From contig NZ_JAFKDE010000003.1 in assembly GCF_017255295.1 (NCBI RefSeq), positions 496,001-560,000 of the forward strand: DNA of 64,000 nt, read 5' to 3'. The notes beneath the pieces are model-generated. The model saw only the letters and a program-made list of their open reading frames with translations. It ran no database searches and was not told where the DNA came from. Positions 15,994 through 26,730 of this stretch are shown piece after piece; positions within the stretch are counted from its first letter, which is position 1, and every line of letters starts with the position of its first letter. The position numbers and the translations under genes are program-made. The stretch comes from Nitratireductor aquimarinus (GTDB lineage Bacteria; Pseudomonadota; Alphaproteobacteria; Rhizobiales; Rhizobiaceae).

Positions 15994-16269
15994 ATGGGCG
16001 ACGTCACCAACGAGCTGCTTTATGAGGTTCTCAAAAGCATGCAGGGTCGCCTGGACAAACTTGAAGCCGGACAATCGGAGATCCGTCAGGAGCTGATCTC
16101 CATCCGGGGGCATATGATTGCGATCCAGCAGGACACCCACAATATCTACGGTATGCTCGGACGCCATGACGACCGCCTTGAACGCATAGAACCCCGCCTC
16201 GAGCTCCGCGAATTGGCCGAAGGCCCTCAGAAACCGTACGATCCCAGCCCGAACGATCAGAACCCATGA
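15994..16269 (+). CDS. Small coiled-coil protein between purS and purQ
   Basis: The 91-residue product is almost all predicted helix with heptad-like spacing (Leu, Ile and Met at a/d positions) and alternating charges. This resembles the coiled-coil proteins annotated as hypothetical in Rhizobiales. I chose the ATG at 15994, preceded by GGAGAAAG. Its stop overlaps the purQ start by 4 bp and it follows purS by 20 bp, so it is co-expressed with the three-part FGAM synthase. It has no metal or enzyme motif. It is not part of the known complex. A role in assembling or anchoring PurL-PurQ-PurS is possible but is only inference from position. Confidence 0.75.
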   Translation: MGDVTNELLYEVLKSMQGRLDKLEAGQSEIRQELISIRGHMIAIQQDTHNIYGMLGRHDDRLERIEPRLELRELAEGPQKPYDPSPNDQNP

Positions 16270-16934
16270 AATCAGCCATCATCCAGCTTCCCGGCCTCAA
16301 TCGCGACCGCGACATGATCGCCGCGCTTACCAAGATTTCCGGAAAAGCGCCGATCACCGTCTGGCAGACGGAGACCGAGCTTCCCGATGTCGACCTGGTG
16401 GTCATTCCCGGCGGCTTCTCCTATGGCGACTATCTGCGCTGTGGCGCAATCGCCGCCCGCATGCCGGTGATGCAGGCCGTGGCCGAGAAGGCCCGCAAGG
16501 GCGTTCTCGTCATGGGCGTCTGCAACGGTTTCCAGGTTCTGCTCGAAATGGGCCTCCTGCCCGGCGCGCTGATGCGCAACGCCTCGCTGAAATTCGTGTG
16601 CCGCGAGGTGAAGCTTGAAGTCACCAACGCCAACACGCCCTTCACGCGTGGTTATCAGCAGGGCGAGATCATCCGCTGCCCGGTCGCCCACCACGACGGC
16701 AACTATTTCGCGGACGCCGAGACGCTGAAGCGGATCGAGGGCGAAGGCCAGGTTGCTTTCCGTTACGCCGAGGGCACCAATCCCAACGGCTCGGTGAATG
16801 ACATTGCCGGCATTGTCAGCGACAGCGGCAATGTGCTTGGCATGATGCCTCACCCCGAAAACCTGATCGAAGCCGCCCATGGCGGCGATGACGGTCGCGC
16901 GCTCTTCGCCGGCGTGCTTGGAAAGGCCGCCTGA
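16266..16934 (+). CDS. purQ: FGAM synthase subunit PurQ (glutaminase)
   Basis: The 222-residue class I glutamine amidotransferase supplies ammonia to PurL. Motifs are a [11 protein letters not shown] loop, the nucleophile Cys in Gly-Val-Cys-Asn-Gly-Phe-Gln, and the His-Glu pair in Met-Pro-His-Pro-Glu-Asn. Its ATG overlaps the small coiled-coil gene by 4 bp, and its stop overlaps the next start by one base, so translation is coupled. PurL, its partner, is coded separately about 3.2 kb downstream. Confidence 0.97.
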   Translation: MKSAIIQLPGLNRDRDMIAALTKISGKAPITVWQTETELPDVDLVVIPGGFSYGDYLRCGAIAARMPVMQAVAEKARKGVLVMGVCNGFQVLLEMGLLPGALMRNASLKFVCREVKLEVTNANTPFTRGYQQGEIIRCPVAHHDGNYFADAETLKRIEGEGQVAFRYAEGTNPNGSVNDIAGIVSDSGNVLGMMPHPENLIEAAHGGDDGRALFAGVLGKAA

Positions 16935-17374
16935 TGGGCCGCGCCGGTCACGCCGGTTCACATTTTCAATTATGCTCCCGGCTTGCCGCCGGCGCAGCCC
17001 TTGCAGCGCTGACATTTTCCCTCGCCGCCTGCCAGACAGAGCCGGCGGGCGGGCCGCTCACCCTCGAAGTCGAGGAATCGAGCGCGGTAAAGGCGCTTCA
17101 GACCATCAACAGCGCAGGCCTCAAATGCTGGATACGCTCCGGTGACCGCCGCTTCCGCGATCTGCGCATGGTTCCCGAACTCGACACGCGCGTCGGGCGG
17201 CCACGCCTTCTGATCGTGCGCAGCAACAAGCAGCAGGGTCTCCCGCTGCTTGTCATCGAAGCGTCAGGGTCGCCAGCGACGATCAGCACCTATGGCCCTC
17301 TGGCCTCCACACGCACCGGCGCACGCATAAACACCGACATCATGCGCTGGTCCAGCGGCGGCTCTTCGTGCTGA
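16934..17374 (+). CDS. Putative lipoprotein, unknown function
   Basis: The 146-residue protein has a long N-terminal region with a hydrophobic core ending in a lipobox Ser-Leu-Ala-Ala-Cys with Cys at about 33, so it is probably a lipoprotein. The mature part of about 110 residues has two cysteines (one near KCWIRSGDR, one at the C terminus) and no recognised domain. It starts one base inside the purQ stop (TGATG), so it is translated with the purine operon. This association is common for such small lipoproteins in rhizobia but has no known meaning. Function unknown. Confidence 0.7.
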   Translation: MGRAGHAGSHFQLCSRLAAGAALAALTFSLAACQTEPAGGPLTLEVEESSAVKALQTINSAGLKCWIRSGDRRFRDLRMVPELDTRVGRPRLLIVRSNKQQGLPLLVIEASGSPATISTYGPLASTRTGARINTDIMRWSSGGSSC

Positions 17375-17557
17375 TTTTGCGGTTTCAATCGCTTTAAATT
17401 TAAACCTGGAATTTAGATTCCGGGCTTTATTGCATCTCCCTGGGAACTCAAGAGCATCGGGCCGAAATGTGAATTCCGGCTATTCCGATGCTCCATCGCT
17501 GGTTTAGATCGTCCTTTGTGCGTCCAGACGGACGCACGGCGATCCTGGGGGGATTGC

Positions 17558-18199
17558 ATGGCCAGATTATTGAACGTCGCAGGCCTGACCATAGGTCTGT
17601 TCGCGCTCATTCTTCAGTTCGGTCTGACCATCCCCGACGCCATGGAAGCCGGGCGCGGCCTTGCAGGCTCGATTGTCTTCTATTTTTCCTTCTTCACCAT
17701 TCTGACCAACATACTGGCCGTGCTGGTTCATGGGGCGGCCCTGTTTGGTCGACAGGGCTTTTTCACGCAGGCATGGGTGCGCGCCGGCGTCGCCGTTGCG
17801 ATCACCGTGGTTGGCACCATCTACTGGCTTCTGCTTTCAGCGCTCTGGGAGCCGGAAGGCCTGTTCCTCGTCTGTGACATCGTGCTCCACTACGTCGCGC
17901 CCGCGATCTACCTCGCCTGGTGGCTTTCGGCCGGCACGGATGGAAGTCTCGGCTGGCGACACGTTCCGCTCTGGCTCGCCTATCCGCTTGTCTACATGAT
18001 CTACGTGCTCGCCCGCGCCCAGATCACCGGCGAGGTGCCCTACCCGTTTCTCGATGTCGCGCTGAACGGCTGGCCGAGCGTTCTCGTCACATCCGCCGCC
18101 ATTCTCCTGCTCTTCGCCTTTCTTGGCCGTCTCGCGATCCTCGCAGACCGCCTCACAACCGAAGGCAGCGCCACCCGCGAAACGGGCGGCGGCAGCTAG
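17558..18199 (+). CDS. Pr6Pr family membrane protein
   Basis: The 213-residue product has about six transmembrane helices and matches the Pr6Pr (six-helix membrane protein) family, with Phe-Phe-Thr-Ile-Leu-Thr-Asn in the second helix and a Tyr-Pro-Leu-Val-Tyr segment in the fifth. I chose the ATG at 17558, with a GGGGGG site upstream. It is 183 bp after the lipoprotein gene, so may have its own promoter. A full copy of the dispersed rhizobial repeat follows its stop directly. The family has no established function. Confidence 0.78.
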   Translation: MARLLNVAGLTIGLFALILQFGLTIPDAMEAGRGLAGSIVFYFSFFTILTNILAVLVHGAALFGRQGFFTQAWVRAGVAVAITVVGTIYWLLLSALWEPEGLFLVCDIVLHYVAPAIYLAWWLSAGTDGSLGWRHVPLWLAYPLVYMIYVLARAQITGEVPYPFLDVALNGWPSVLVTSAAILLLFAFLGRLAILADRLTTEGSATRETGGGS

Positions 18200-18300
18200 A
18201 GCAATTCCAGCAAAAGTGGAGACCGGTTTTGCGTTCGCAATTGCGTCAAATCATAAAGACAGAGCGTTTCCGGTGAACCTGTTTTCACCGGAAACACGCT
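18199..18300. repeat. Rhizobial intergenic repeat, fullest copy
   Basis: The element begins AGAGCAATTCC, has the AAAGTGGAGACCGGTTTTGCG core and GCAATTGCGTCAAA, and ends with a stem-loop: GTTTCCGGTGAA (18266-18277) with its complement at 18284-18295. It reaches the stop codons on both sides. The hairpin probably also serves as a terminator between the convergent Pr6Pr and DUF1127 genes. Partial copies lie at 11548, 11755 and 49908. Confidence 0.75.
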
Positions 18301-18526
18301 AATCCCAGAAGGGGCGCAGCCCTTCACGCCGCGCCTCACTGCGCGTCACGCCAATGTCGCACAATTGCTCGTCGGTCAGCTCCAGAAGATCCAGCCTGCT
18401 GCGGCGCTTGCTCAGCCATGCCGCAAGCTTTCCCATCACATAAGCGAGGCCGAACCCCGCGCGCTCGTGCTTCAGACGCGGCGCAGCGGGACTGCATGCA
18501 CCACGCATTGTCTTACTTGCACCCAT
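18299..18526 (-). CDS. DUF1127 domain protein
   Basis: The 75-residue protein ends with the DUF1127 signature: a hydrophobic-basic helix, then Leu-Leu-Glu-Leu-Thr-Asp-Glu-Gln-Leu-Cys-Asp-Ile-Gly-Val-Thr-Arg-Ser-Glu-Ala, and a basic-aromatic tail. Small DUF1127 proteins in alphaproteobacteria have been linked to stress and phosphate regulation. A start at 18526 has GAGGGC upstream; a start at 18436 would leave just the domain. It is divergent from the MocR gene. The Arg-rich, acidic-patched helix suggests it binds RNA or protein, as reported for other members. Confidence 0.75.
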   Translation of the reverse strand: MGASKTMRGACSPAAPRLKHERAGFGLAYVMGKLAAWLSKRRSRLDLLELTDEQLCDIGVTRSEARREGLRPFWD

Positions 18527-18572
18527 TGCAATGCCCTCGATCCGTCTTTATTTGAACGATTGAACCTATGCA

Positions 18573-18599
18573 TTGACTCAAAAACAGGTGCAATATACA
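18573..18599 (+). promoter_or_regulatory. Promoter of the MocR gene
   Basis: A -35 box TTGACT (18573-18578) and a -10-like TATACA (18594-18599) are 15 bp apart, shorter than ideal. A start site about 6-7 bp later would fall a few bases before the ATG at 18611, giving an almost leaderless message. Confidence 0.45.
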
Positions 18600-18602
18600 C
18601 AA

Positions 18603-18617
18603 TTGTCACCATGACAA
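18603..18617. promoter_or_regulatory. Palindromic candidate operator over MocR start
   Basis: TTGTCA (18603-18608) and TGACAA (18612-18617) form a perfect 6-bp inverted repeat with 3-bp spacing that includes the start codon. Its position after the -10 box fits an autorepressor site. Which protein binds is inferred. Confidence 0.4.
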
Positions 18618-20023
18618 ATTGGCTTCCAAACCTCGCGCGCGGCACCGGCCCGCTCTATGTTCGCCTCGCAGACCAGATCGAGCGGGACATTGAGAGCGGA
18701 CGTCTTGCGTCCGGAACCAAGCTGCCGCCCCAGCGCAATCTCGCCTACGACATCGGCGTGACCATCGGCACGGTCAGCCGTGCCTATGCACTCCTGCGGC
18801 AGCGCGGGCTCGTTTCCGGCGAAGTCGGTCGCGGCACCTATGTGCTCGAACGCGTTGGCACGCAGCGCACCGGCCCCTCTGCCGCACAGGCGTTCGGCGG
18901 CACGCGCGACATGGTGGTTGCGTCCGGCAAGACGCGCATGGATTCCTCCGCTGCCCCCGATATCGGCCAGGCCGCGGCGCTTGAGCGCATCACCACGCGC
19001 ATCGTTTGCGAGCACCCCCACAGCATCGCCAGCTACACGCGCAGCCTGCCCGATCACTGGTTTGACGCAGGCCGCCAGTGGCTGGCGCGCGAGGGCTGGA
19101 GCCCGCCGCCCGAAGGCATTGTCCCCACGCTTGGCGGCCATGCCGGCATTCTCGCCACCATCGCCGCGATGACCACGCCGGGCGACCGCATCGCCTTTGA
19201 AGAACTCACCTATTCCCATGTCGCGCGCAGCGCCACGGTCATCGGCCGCCGCCCGCTCCCCATCGCCATCGATGAAGACGGCATGATCCCGGAGGACTTC
19301 GAGCGCGTCTGCGCCCAGCAGCATCCCCGCATGGTGTTTCTGGTGGCCTCGCTCCACAATCCCACACTCGCCACCATGCCCGAGGCGCGCCGGCGCGCCA
19401 TTGTGGATATCGCCCGGCTCCACAATGTCTGGCTGATCGAGGACAACATCTATGGCGCGCTGCTTGAGGAAACCCCGCCTCTCTTCGCCTCGCTTGCGCC
19501 GGAGCGCACCTTTCATGTGGGCGGCCTTTCCAAATCCGTGGCCGCCGGCGTTCGCGGCGGCTGGGTGGCGAGCCCGCCCGCCTATGCCTCCCGCATTCTC
19601 ACCGCCCACAAGATGATCACCGGCGGCATGCCGTTTCTGCTGGGCGAACTGGCGGCGCAGCTCGTCCTGTCCGGCGAGGCGCAAACCCTGCGCAATCAGG
19701 TGCTTGAAGAGATCGCCGCACGTCACGCCATTGCAGCCGAAGCGTTCGCCGGGGCCGATTTCACCAGCCATCCCCGCGCGCCGTTTCTCTGGCTCAAACT
19801 GCCCGAACCCTGGCTTTCCAGCACGTTCAAACAGGCGGCCTTCGAGGAAGGCGTGCTGATCGACGACGAGGACGAGTTCCGCGTCGGGCGCTCCGGCGCG
19901 CCCCTGCACCGGGTGCGCATCGCCTTCACCGTCCCCCAAAACCGCGACCTGATCCGGCGGGGATTTGCCACGCTCGCAGGCCTTCTGGACAACCCGATCA
20001 GCGGATTTGACAATTACGGCTGA
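18611..20023 (+). CDS. MocR-type regulator (GntR HTH + aminotransferase fold)
   Basis: The 470-residue protein has a GntR winged helix-turn-helix (about 12-80, with Gly-Thr-Lys-Leu-Pro-Pro-Gln-Arg-Asn-Leu-Ala) and a fold-type I aminotransferase domain (about 110-460). Pyridoxal-phosphate site features are present: Asn-Pro-Thr, Ile-Glu-Asp-Asn-Ile-Tyr-Gly, and the Schiff-base Lys in Leu-Ser-Lys-Ser-Val-Ala-Ala-Gly. MocR regulators sense PLP or an amino-acid ligand; targets include PLP and GABA metabolism. No obvious target gene is next to it: upstream is DUF1127 and downstream purL, so autoregulation or a distant target is likely. A palindrome overlaps its start codon. Confidence 0.88.
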   Translation: MTNWLPNLARGTGPLYVRLADQIERDIESGRLASGTKLPPQRNLAYDIGVTIGTVSRAYALLRQRGLVSGEVGRGTYVLERVGTQRTGPSAAQAFGGTRDMVVASGKTRMDSSAAPDIGQAAALERITTRIVCEHPHSIASYTRSLPDHWFDAGRQWLAREGWSPPPEGIVPTLGGHAGILATIAAMTTPGDRIAFEELTYSHVARSATVIGRRPLPIAIDEDGMIPEDFERVCAQQHPRMVFLVASLHNPTLATMPEARRRAIVDIARLHNVWLIEDNIYGALLEETPPLFASLAPERTFHVGGLSKSVAAGVRGGWVASPPAYASRILTAHKMITGGMPFLLGELAAQLVLSGEAQTLRNQVLEEIAARHAIAAEAFAGADFTSHPRAPFLWLKLPEPWLSSTFKQAAFEEGVLIDDEDEFRVGRSGAPLHRVRIAFTVPQNRDLIRRGFATLAGLLDNPISGFDNYG

Positions 20024-20119
20024 TGAAAACCGGCATTGGGAAGTGGATTATCGGGCCGCAATACTGTAACGCAGCCTCGAGACACCCGTTGCCACCCTTT
20101 TGCAGGGAACGCCGACCCG

Positions 20120-22315
<2,196 letters not shown>

Positions 22316-22327
22316 TATCGCACTGTC

Positions 22328-22358
22328 CCGCCCCGGCTCGTTTTTAAAACCGGGGCGG
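22328..22358 (+). terminator. Stem-loop after purL
   Basis: CCGCCCCGG pairs with CCGGGGCGG across a 13-base AT-rich loop that contains TTTTTAAAA. There is no long T run after it, so it may slow but not fully stop transcription. Confidence 0.5.
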
Positions 22359-22457
22359 ACATTCGGCCGCTGCCTTCGCGGGCTCACTGCGATTGACCTT
22401 GTCTGCCGGAACAGCCATATCTCGTTAAGACAGACTGTTTTGGAGACTCGCCTACCC

Positions 22458-22691
22458 ATGGCTATGAATGCTTCTGATATCGAGCGCCTCATCAAGGAAG
22501 GCATCCCGGACGCCCAGGTCACCATCCGCGACCTTGCCGGCGACGGCGATCATTACGCCGCAGAGGTTGTGGCGAAGAGCTTCCGTGGCAAGTCGCGCGT
22601 GCAGCAGCACCAGATGGTCTACAACGCGCTCAAGGGCAATATGGGCGGTGCGCTCCATGCGCTCGCCCTGCAGACCAGCGCTCCGGACTGA
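22458..22691 (+). CDS. BolA family protein
   Basis: This 77-residue protein has the BolA/IbaG fold: Ile-Glu-Arg-Leu-Ile-Lys-Glu, a central Gly-Asp-Gly-Asp-His-Tyr, and Lys-Ser-Arg-Val-Gln-Gln-His-Gln-Met-Val-Tyr with the conserved His that helps bind the shared [2Fe-2S] cluster with a CGFS glutaredoxin. The Grx4-type glutaredoxin gene lies 110 bp downstream, the typical pairing. Together they are thought to sense or deliver iron-sulfur clusters. The start at 22458 (MAMNAS) follows GGAGAC. Confidence 0.9.
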   Translation: MAMNASDIERLIKEGIPDAQVTIRDLAGDGDHYAAEVVAKSFRGKSRVQQHQMVYNALKGNMGGALHALALQTSAPD

Positions 22692-22801
22692 TTTCATCCG
22701 GAAAGTTTGACGCGTGGCGTTGCGCCATGGAAAATGGTGCAATACATAACGTTTGATGATGAAAATGCCGGGCCTTGAACCCGGACATGAAAGGACTTGC
22801 G

Positions 22802-23137
22802 ATGAGCGGTATCAACGAATTCATCGATAATGAGGTCAAGAGCAGCGACGTTGTGCTGTTCATGAAGGGCACGCCCGGCTTTCCGCAGTGCGGTTTCTCC
22901 GGTCAGGTCGTCCAGATCCTCGACTATCTCGGCGTCGAGTACAAAGGGATCAACGTCCTCACCTCCGACGAGCTTCGTCAGGGCATCAAGGATTATTCCA
23001 ACTGGCCGACCATCCCGCAGCTTTATGTGAAGGGTGAATTCGTTGGCGGTTGCGACATCATTCGTGAGATGTTCCAGGCCAGCGAGCTTCAGGCTTTCCT
23101 GAACGAAAAAGGCGTGGCAGCCAAAGGCGCCGCCTAA
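22802..23137 (+). CDS. grxD: Monothiol glutaredoxin Grx4
   Basis: This 111-residue protein has the monothiol active site Cys-Gly-Phe-Ser (CGFS), with Trp-Pro-Thr-Ile-Pro-Gln-Leu-Tyr and Gly-Gly-Cys-Asp-Ile of the glutathione site. Such proteins bind a [2Fe-2S] cluster between two Grx or between Grx and BolA. I chose the ATG at 22802 (MSGINEF). The adjacent BolA gene supports a shared Fe-S role. A strong terminator follows at 23188. Confidence 0.93.
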   Translation: MSGINEFIDNEVKSSDVVLFMKGTPGFPQCGFSGQVVQILDYLGVEYKGINVLTSDELRQGIKDYSNWPTIPQLYVKGEFVGGCDIIREMFQASELQAFLNEKGVAAKGAA

Positions 23138-23484
23138 AAAGCTTTTCAGGACCGCGCCTGCTTTCACGCTGGCGCTCTCCTCTTTGGAAATGCGCTGGTT
23201 TTCGCCAGCGCATTTTTTCGCGTCTGAACATGCTTTTTCGCCCGCAGGGCAACTGGTGTTTTGACGCAGGAGATAAGCGCGCCTCGCCATGCGAGAACCC
23301 TCATGGATATTTCGGGGGATTCTCCTGGGCGGAACTGTTCGGGCGGACGCGCTGAAACCTTTTGCAGACGCGCGCCCTGACGGCGCGGACGCCTGCCCCT
23401 GTTGACCGGCCCACCTGCCTTTTTACTGCGAGGGGGCGCGACCGGCCATTTGATTGCACGCATTGACGACCGCTGGAGAGATAT
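23138..23484. other. Intergenic stretch, grxD to MFS gene
   Basis: Beyond the grxD terminator, about 265 bp before the MFS start codon hold no gene that I can support. It should contain the MFS promoter, but I see no clear -35/-10 pair. Nothing else stands out. Confidence 0.5.
23188..23218 (+). terminator. Rho-independent terminator after grxD
   Basis: AAATGCGCTGG (23188-23198) pairs perfectly with CCAGCGCATTT (23205-23215), loop TTTTCG, then a run of Ts to 23218. Confidence 0.92.
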
Positions 23485-24729
23485 ATGCAGAAACCCGTTT
23501 CAGAAACCGCCCTTAAACCGCAAAGATCCCTCGGTCGTGTTGAATTCGTCGCGCTGACGGCAGCGCTCATGTCCATCAACGCGCTCGCCATCGACATCAT
23601 GCTGCCCGCCCTTCAGCAGATTGGCGCGGAGCTGGGCGTCGATGACGAGAATTCGCGCCAGTATATCGTGACCGCCTATCTCGCAGGCCTCGGTGCGGGA
23701 CAGCTCTTCTTCGGCCCCGTTTCGGACCGTTTCGGTCGCCGCGCGCCGCTCTTCTTCGGTCTCACGCTTTACGTGGCGACGTCGCTCATCGCGGCCATCT
23801 CGCCCAGCTTCGCCTTCATTCTGGTCCTGCGCTTCCTTCAGGGCGTTGCCGCTGCCGCGACGCGCGTTGTTGCCGTCTCCGTCATCCGCGATGTGTTTGG
23901 CGGTCGCCAGATGGCAGAAGTCCTCTCCATGGTCATGATGGTCTTCATGGTCATCCCCGTGATCGCTCCCAGCATCGGCCAGATCATCATGATCTTCGGC
24001 GACTGGTCGGAGATCTTCGTGGCGATGGCCGTTCTCGCTATCATCTTCGGCACCTGGGCGGCTTTCCGCCTGCCCGAAACGCTTGCGCCGGAGAATCGCC
24101 GCCCCCTCACCGTCTCATCGATCACGAAGGGGTTCGGCATCGTTCTGACGAACCGCATCTCGCTCTGCTACACGCTGGCCACCACCAGCGTCTTCGGCGC
24201 GCTGTTCGGCTTCATCAGCTCCGCGCAGCAGATCTACACCGACGCTTTCGATCTGGCGGACTGGTTCCCGATCCTGTTTGCCGTCGGCGCCGGTCTGATG
24301 GCCGTCTCGTCCTTCACCAATTCGCGCCTCGTGGGCCGCATCGGCATGCGCCGTCTCTCCCACGGCGCACTGGTCGGCTTCACCACGGTCAGCCTGCTCT
24401 GGCTCGTTCTGGCAAGCATCGGCTTCATGCCGTTCTGGCTGTTCTTCCTGCTGTTCTCGGTCGCCATGTTCCAGTTCGGCTGGGTCGGCGCGAACTTCAA
24501 CTCCATCGCCATGGAGCCGCTGGGCCACGTGGCGGGCACGGCAGCCGCCACGCAGGGCTTTCTCACCACGCTGGGCGGCGGCCTGATCGGCGCCTTCATC
24601 GGCCAGATGTTCGACGGTTCAACCGCCCCGCTCGCCACCGGCTATTTCATAACCGGGGCAGTCGGCATCGTTCTGGTGCTGGTCGCCGAGCGCGGACGCA
24701 TGTTCCACGCGGTCAATCAGCCCGTGTGA
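23485..24729 (+). CDS. MFS drug-efflux transporter, Bcr/CflA type
   Basis: The 414-residue membrane protein has 12 predicted helices and the DHA1 pattern. Helix 1 carries Asp-Ile-Met-Leu-Pro-Ala-Leu, a [15 protein letters not shown] loop is motif A, and Val-Ile-Arg-Asp-Val-Phe-Gly-Gly-Arg follows. This is the Bcr/CflA group, which exports drugs such as bicyclomycin or sulfonamides in exchange for protons; the natural substrate is not known. The gene is well separated from grxD by a terminator. It ends 17 bp into the convergent ttcA gene, so the two coding regions overlap. Confidence 0.88.
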   Translation: MQKPVSETALKPQRSLGRVEFVALTAALMSINALAIDIMLPALQQIGAELGVDDENSRQYIVTAYLAGLGAGQLFFGPVSDRFGRRAPLFFGLTLYVATSLIAAISPSFAFILVLRFLQGVAAAATRVVAVSVIRDVFGGRQMAEVLSMVMMVFMVIPVIAPSIGQIIMIFGDWSEIFVAMAVLAIIFGTWAAFRLPETLAPENRRPLTVSSITKGFGIVLTNRISLCYTLATTSVFGALFGFISSAQQIYTDAFDLADWFPILFAVGAGLMAVSSFTNSRLVGRIGMRRLSHGALVGFTTVSLLWLVLASIGFMPFWLFFLLFSVAMFQFGWVGANFNSIAMEPLGHVAGTAAATQGFLTTLGGGLIGAFIGQMFDGSTAPLATGYFITGAVGIVLVLVAERGRMFHAVNQPV

Positions 24730-25591
24730 GACCCGCAAAGTCGAACAGTTTGCGATCCAGAAGATGGGACGGGCGCGCATTGGTCAGCGCCCGGATCATC
24801 GTGTCCTTGCGGCCGGGCATGCGGGCTTCGATGTCGGTCAGCATCGACTTCATTGCATTGCGCTGCAGCCCGTCCTGACTGCCGCACAGATCGCACGGAA
24901 TGATCGGAAAATTCATGGCGTCGGCAAACTTCGCCATGTCGCTTTCCGCACAATAGCTGAGCGGGCGCAGCACCATCACATCACCTTCATCGTTCAAAAG
25001 CTTGGGCGGCATCGCCGCCAGCCTGCCGCCGTGGAACAGGTTCATGAAGAAGGTTTCGAGAATGTCTTCCCGGTGATGACCGAGAACAAGCGAGGAGCAG
25101 CCCTCTTCGCGCGCGATCCGGTAGAGGTGCCCGCGCCGCAGCCGGGAGCAGAGCGAACAATAGGTGCTCGATTCGGGCAGTTTCTCGGTCACCACCGAAT
25201 AGGTGTCCTGATACTCGATCCGGTGCGCGACCCCGAGACTGTCCAGATAATCCGGCAAAATATGCTTTGGAAAGTTCGGCTGCCCCTGATCCAGATTGCA
25301 GGCGAGAATCTCCACCGGCAAAAGGCCGCGCCACTGAAGATCCATCAGCACCGCCAGAAGCCCGTAGGAATCCTTGCCGCCCGAAAGCGCCACAAGCCAG
25401 CGCTCGCCGGGCTTCACCATGGCGAAATCCTCGATCGCCTGACGCGTGTTGCGCAGCAGGCGTTTGCGCAGCTTGTTGAACTCCACCGAAGACGGCATAC
25501 CCTTCATGAAAGGTGGTGTGTCCTCGCCGGTCGGCGTTGCCATTTCAACGGTTTCCGCCGGTTCTTTCGGTTGCGCCAAGGTGCTATGCAT
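24713..25591 (-). CDS. ttcA: tRNA 2-thiocytidine(32) synthetase
   Basis: The 292-residue enzyme thiolates C32 of tRNA. It has the PP-loop Leu-Ser-Gly-Gly-Lys-Asp-Ser, a Cys-Ser-Leu-Cys pair and a later Cys-Asp-Leu-Cys pair that with a [4Fe-4S] cluster mark TtcA, plus Leu-Gly-His-His-Arg-Glu-Asp. I chose the ATG at 25591 (MHSTLAQ); a longer frame to 25696 lacks support, and an ATG at about 25540 would also work. Its last 17 bp overlap the convergent MFS gene. Confidence 0.9.
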   Translation of the reverse strand: MHSTLAQPKEPAETVEMATPTGEDTPPFMKGMPSSVEFNKLRKRLLRNTRQAIEDFAMVKPGERWLVALSGGKDSYGLLAVLMDLQWRGLLPVEILACNLDQGQPNFPKHILPDYLDSLGVAHRIEYQDTYSVVTEKLPESSTYCSLCSRLRRGHLYRIAREEGCSSLVLGHHREDILETFFMNLFHGGRLAAMPPKLLNDEGDVMVLRPLSYCAESDMAKFADAMNFPIIPCDLCGSQDGLQRNAMKSMLTDIEARMPGRKDTMIRALTNARPSHLLDRKLFDFAGLTRAD

Positions 25592-25734
25592 GGGCGGGCC
25601 TTTGTCGGATCGTGTGATTTCGCGCCTTCCTATCAGAAGCCTTGCGGCAAGGCGACTTAACGAATAGGCATTTTCAACTTTCTGTTGGCAAATCACCTTT
25701 TTGATCGTGTCACCTTTTTATGGAGATTGCGCGC

Positions 25735-26730
25735 GTGGCCAAACGGCTCGACATTCTGGTCCCGTTCCTCAACGAGCGGGAAAGTGTAGCCGGCTTCTGC
25801 GCCCTGGCTGGCGATTTGGCTGCGCAGGCAAAAGAACGCTTCGGCCTCGACGCCAATTTCATCTTCATCGATGACGGCAGCACCGATGGCGGTGGCGCGC
25901 TCTATGGCGAGCACATGACCGGCGACTGGTCGCTCATCACGCTCGCGCGCAATTTCGGCAAGGAAACGGCGATCCTCGCCGGTCTCGACCGGAGCGAGGG
26001 CGATTACGTCCTGCTCATGGATGCAGATCTCCAGCACACCGCCGATGTCGCGCTCGACATGATCGGCCGCATCATCGCCGATCCCGATCTCGACATGGTC
26101 TATGCCATTCGCGCCGACCGCGCCGAAAGCCGCACGCTCGGGCGTTATCTGGCCAACGGCTTCTACTGGCTCATCAATATGGGGCAGCGCTACGAAATCC
26201 CGGCCAATGCCGGCGACTTCCGCATCATGACCCGGCGCTTCGCCATGGCGCTCCGCCAGCTGCGCGACCAGCGCCGTTTCAACAAGGGCCTCTATGCGTG
26301 GACCGGCTTCCGGCAGGAACGCATTCTCTACAAGCCGGCAGATCGCCAGGGCGGTGAAAGCAAGTGGTCGCGCCGCAAGCTGATCGCCTTTTCACTTGAA
26401 GGCTTCACCTCCTTCTCGGTCGTGCCTCTGCGCATGGTGTCGCTGTTTGGCGGCGGTGTTGCAGCACTCGGCTTCATCTACGGCATCAAGATCCTTCTGG
26501 AAGTGCTGTTCACCGGCGTCGCCGTTCCCGGCTATCCGAGCCTCATCGTCGCCGTCCTCGTGCTTGGTGGCCTCAACCTCGCCCTGACCGGCCTTGTCGG
26601 CGAATATGTCTGGTCGGCGCTGAGCGAGGCCAAGAACCGGCCGAACTACATCATCAAATCCATGTCCGGTCCGAGCGCCGTCCCGCTGGCCCAGACGCGC
26701 AAGACCGGCAGAGCGTCTCACGATGACTGA
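25735..26730 (+). CDS. Glycosyltransferase family 2 (GtrB/ArnC/FlmF-like)
   Basis: The 331-residue protein has a GT2 catalytic domain with Asp-Asp-Gly-Ser-Thr-Asp (46-51) and a metal-binding Asp-Ala-Asp (96-98), then two C-terminal membrane helices (about 228-252 and 263-288). This is the form that transfers a sugar from a nucleotide onto undecaprenyl phosphate (GtrB, ArnC, FlmF). I chose the GTG at 25735, with TGGAG 9 bp upstream, over an ATG at 25720 without a site. It overlaps the next gene by 8 bp. With the downstream deacetylase, GtrA protein and GT39 transferase it makes a likely lipid-linked sugar decoration set. Confidence 0.85.
   Translation: MAKRLDILVPFLNERESVAGFCALAGDLAAQAKERFGLDANFIFIDDGSTDGGGALYGEHMTGDWSLITLARNFGKETAILAGLDRSEGDYVLLMDADLQHTADVALDMIGRIIADPDLDMVYAIRADRAESRTLGRYLANGFYWLINMGQRYEIPANAGDFRIMTRRFAMALRQLRDQRRFNKGLYAWTGFRQERILYKPADRQGGESKWSRRKLIAFSLEGFTSFSVVPLRMVSLFGGGVAALGFIYGIKILLEVLFTGVAVPGYPSLIVAVLVLGGLNLALTGLVGEYVWSALSEAKNRPNYIIKSMSGPSAVPLAQTRKTGRASHDD

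Noticed and set aside
18199-18300. Small RNA gene in the Pr6Pr-DUF1127 gap
   Set aside because: The strong hairpin belongs to a dispersed repeat seen at other sites of the window, so a dedicated RNA gene is not needed to explain it.
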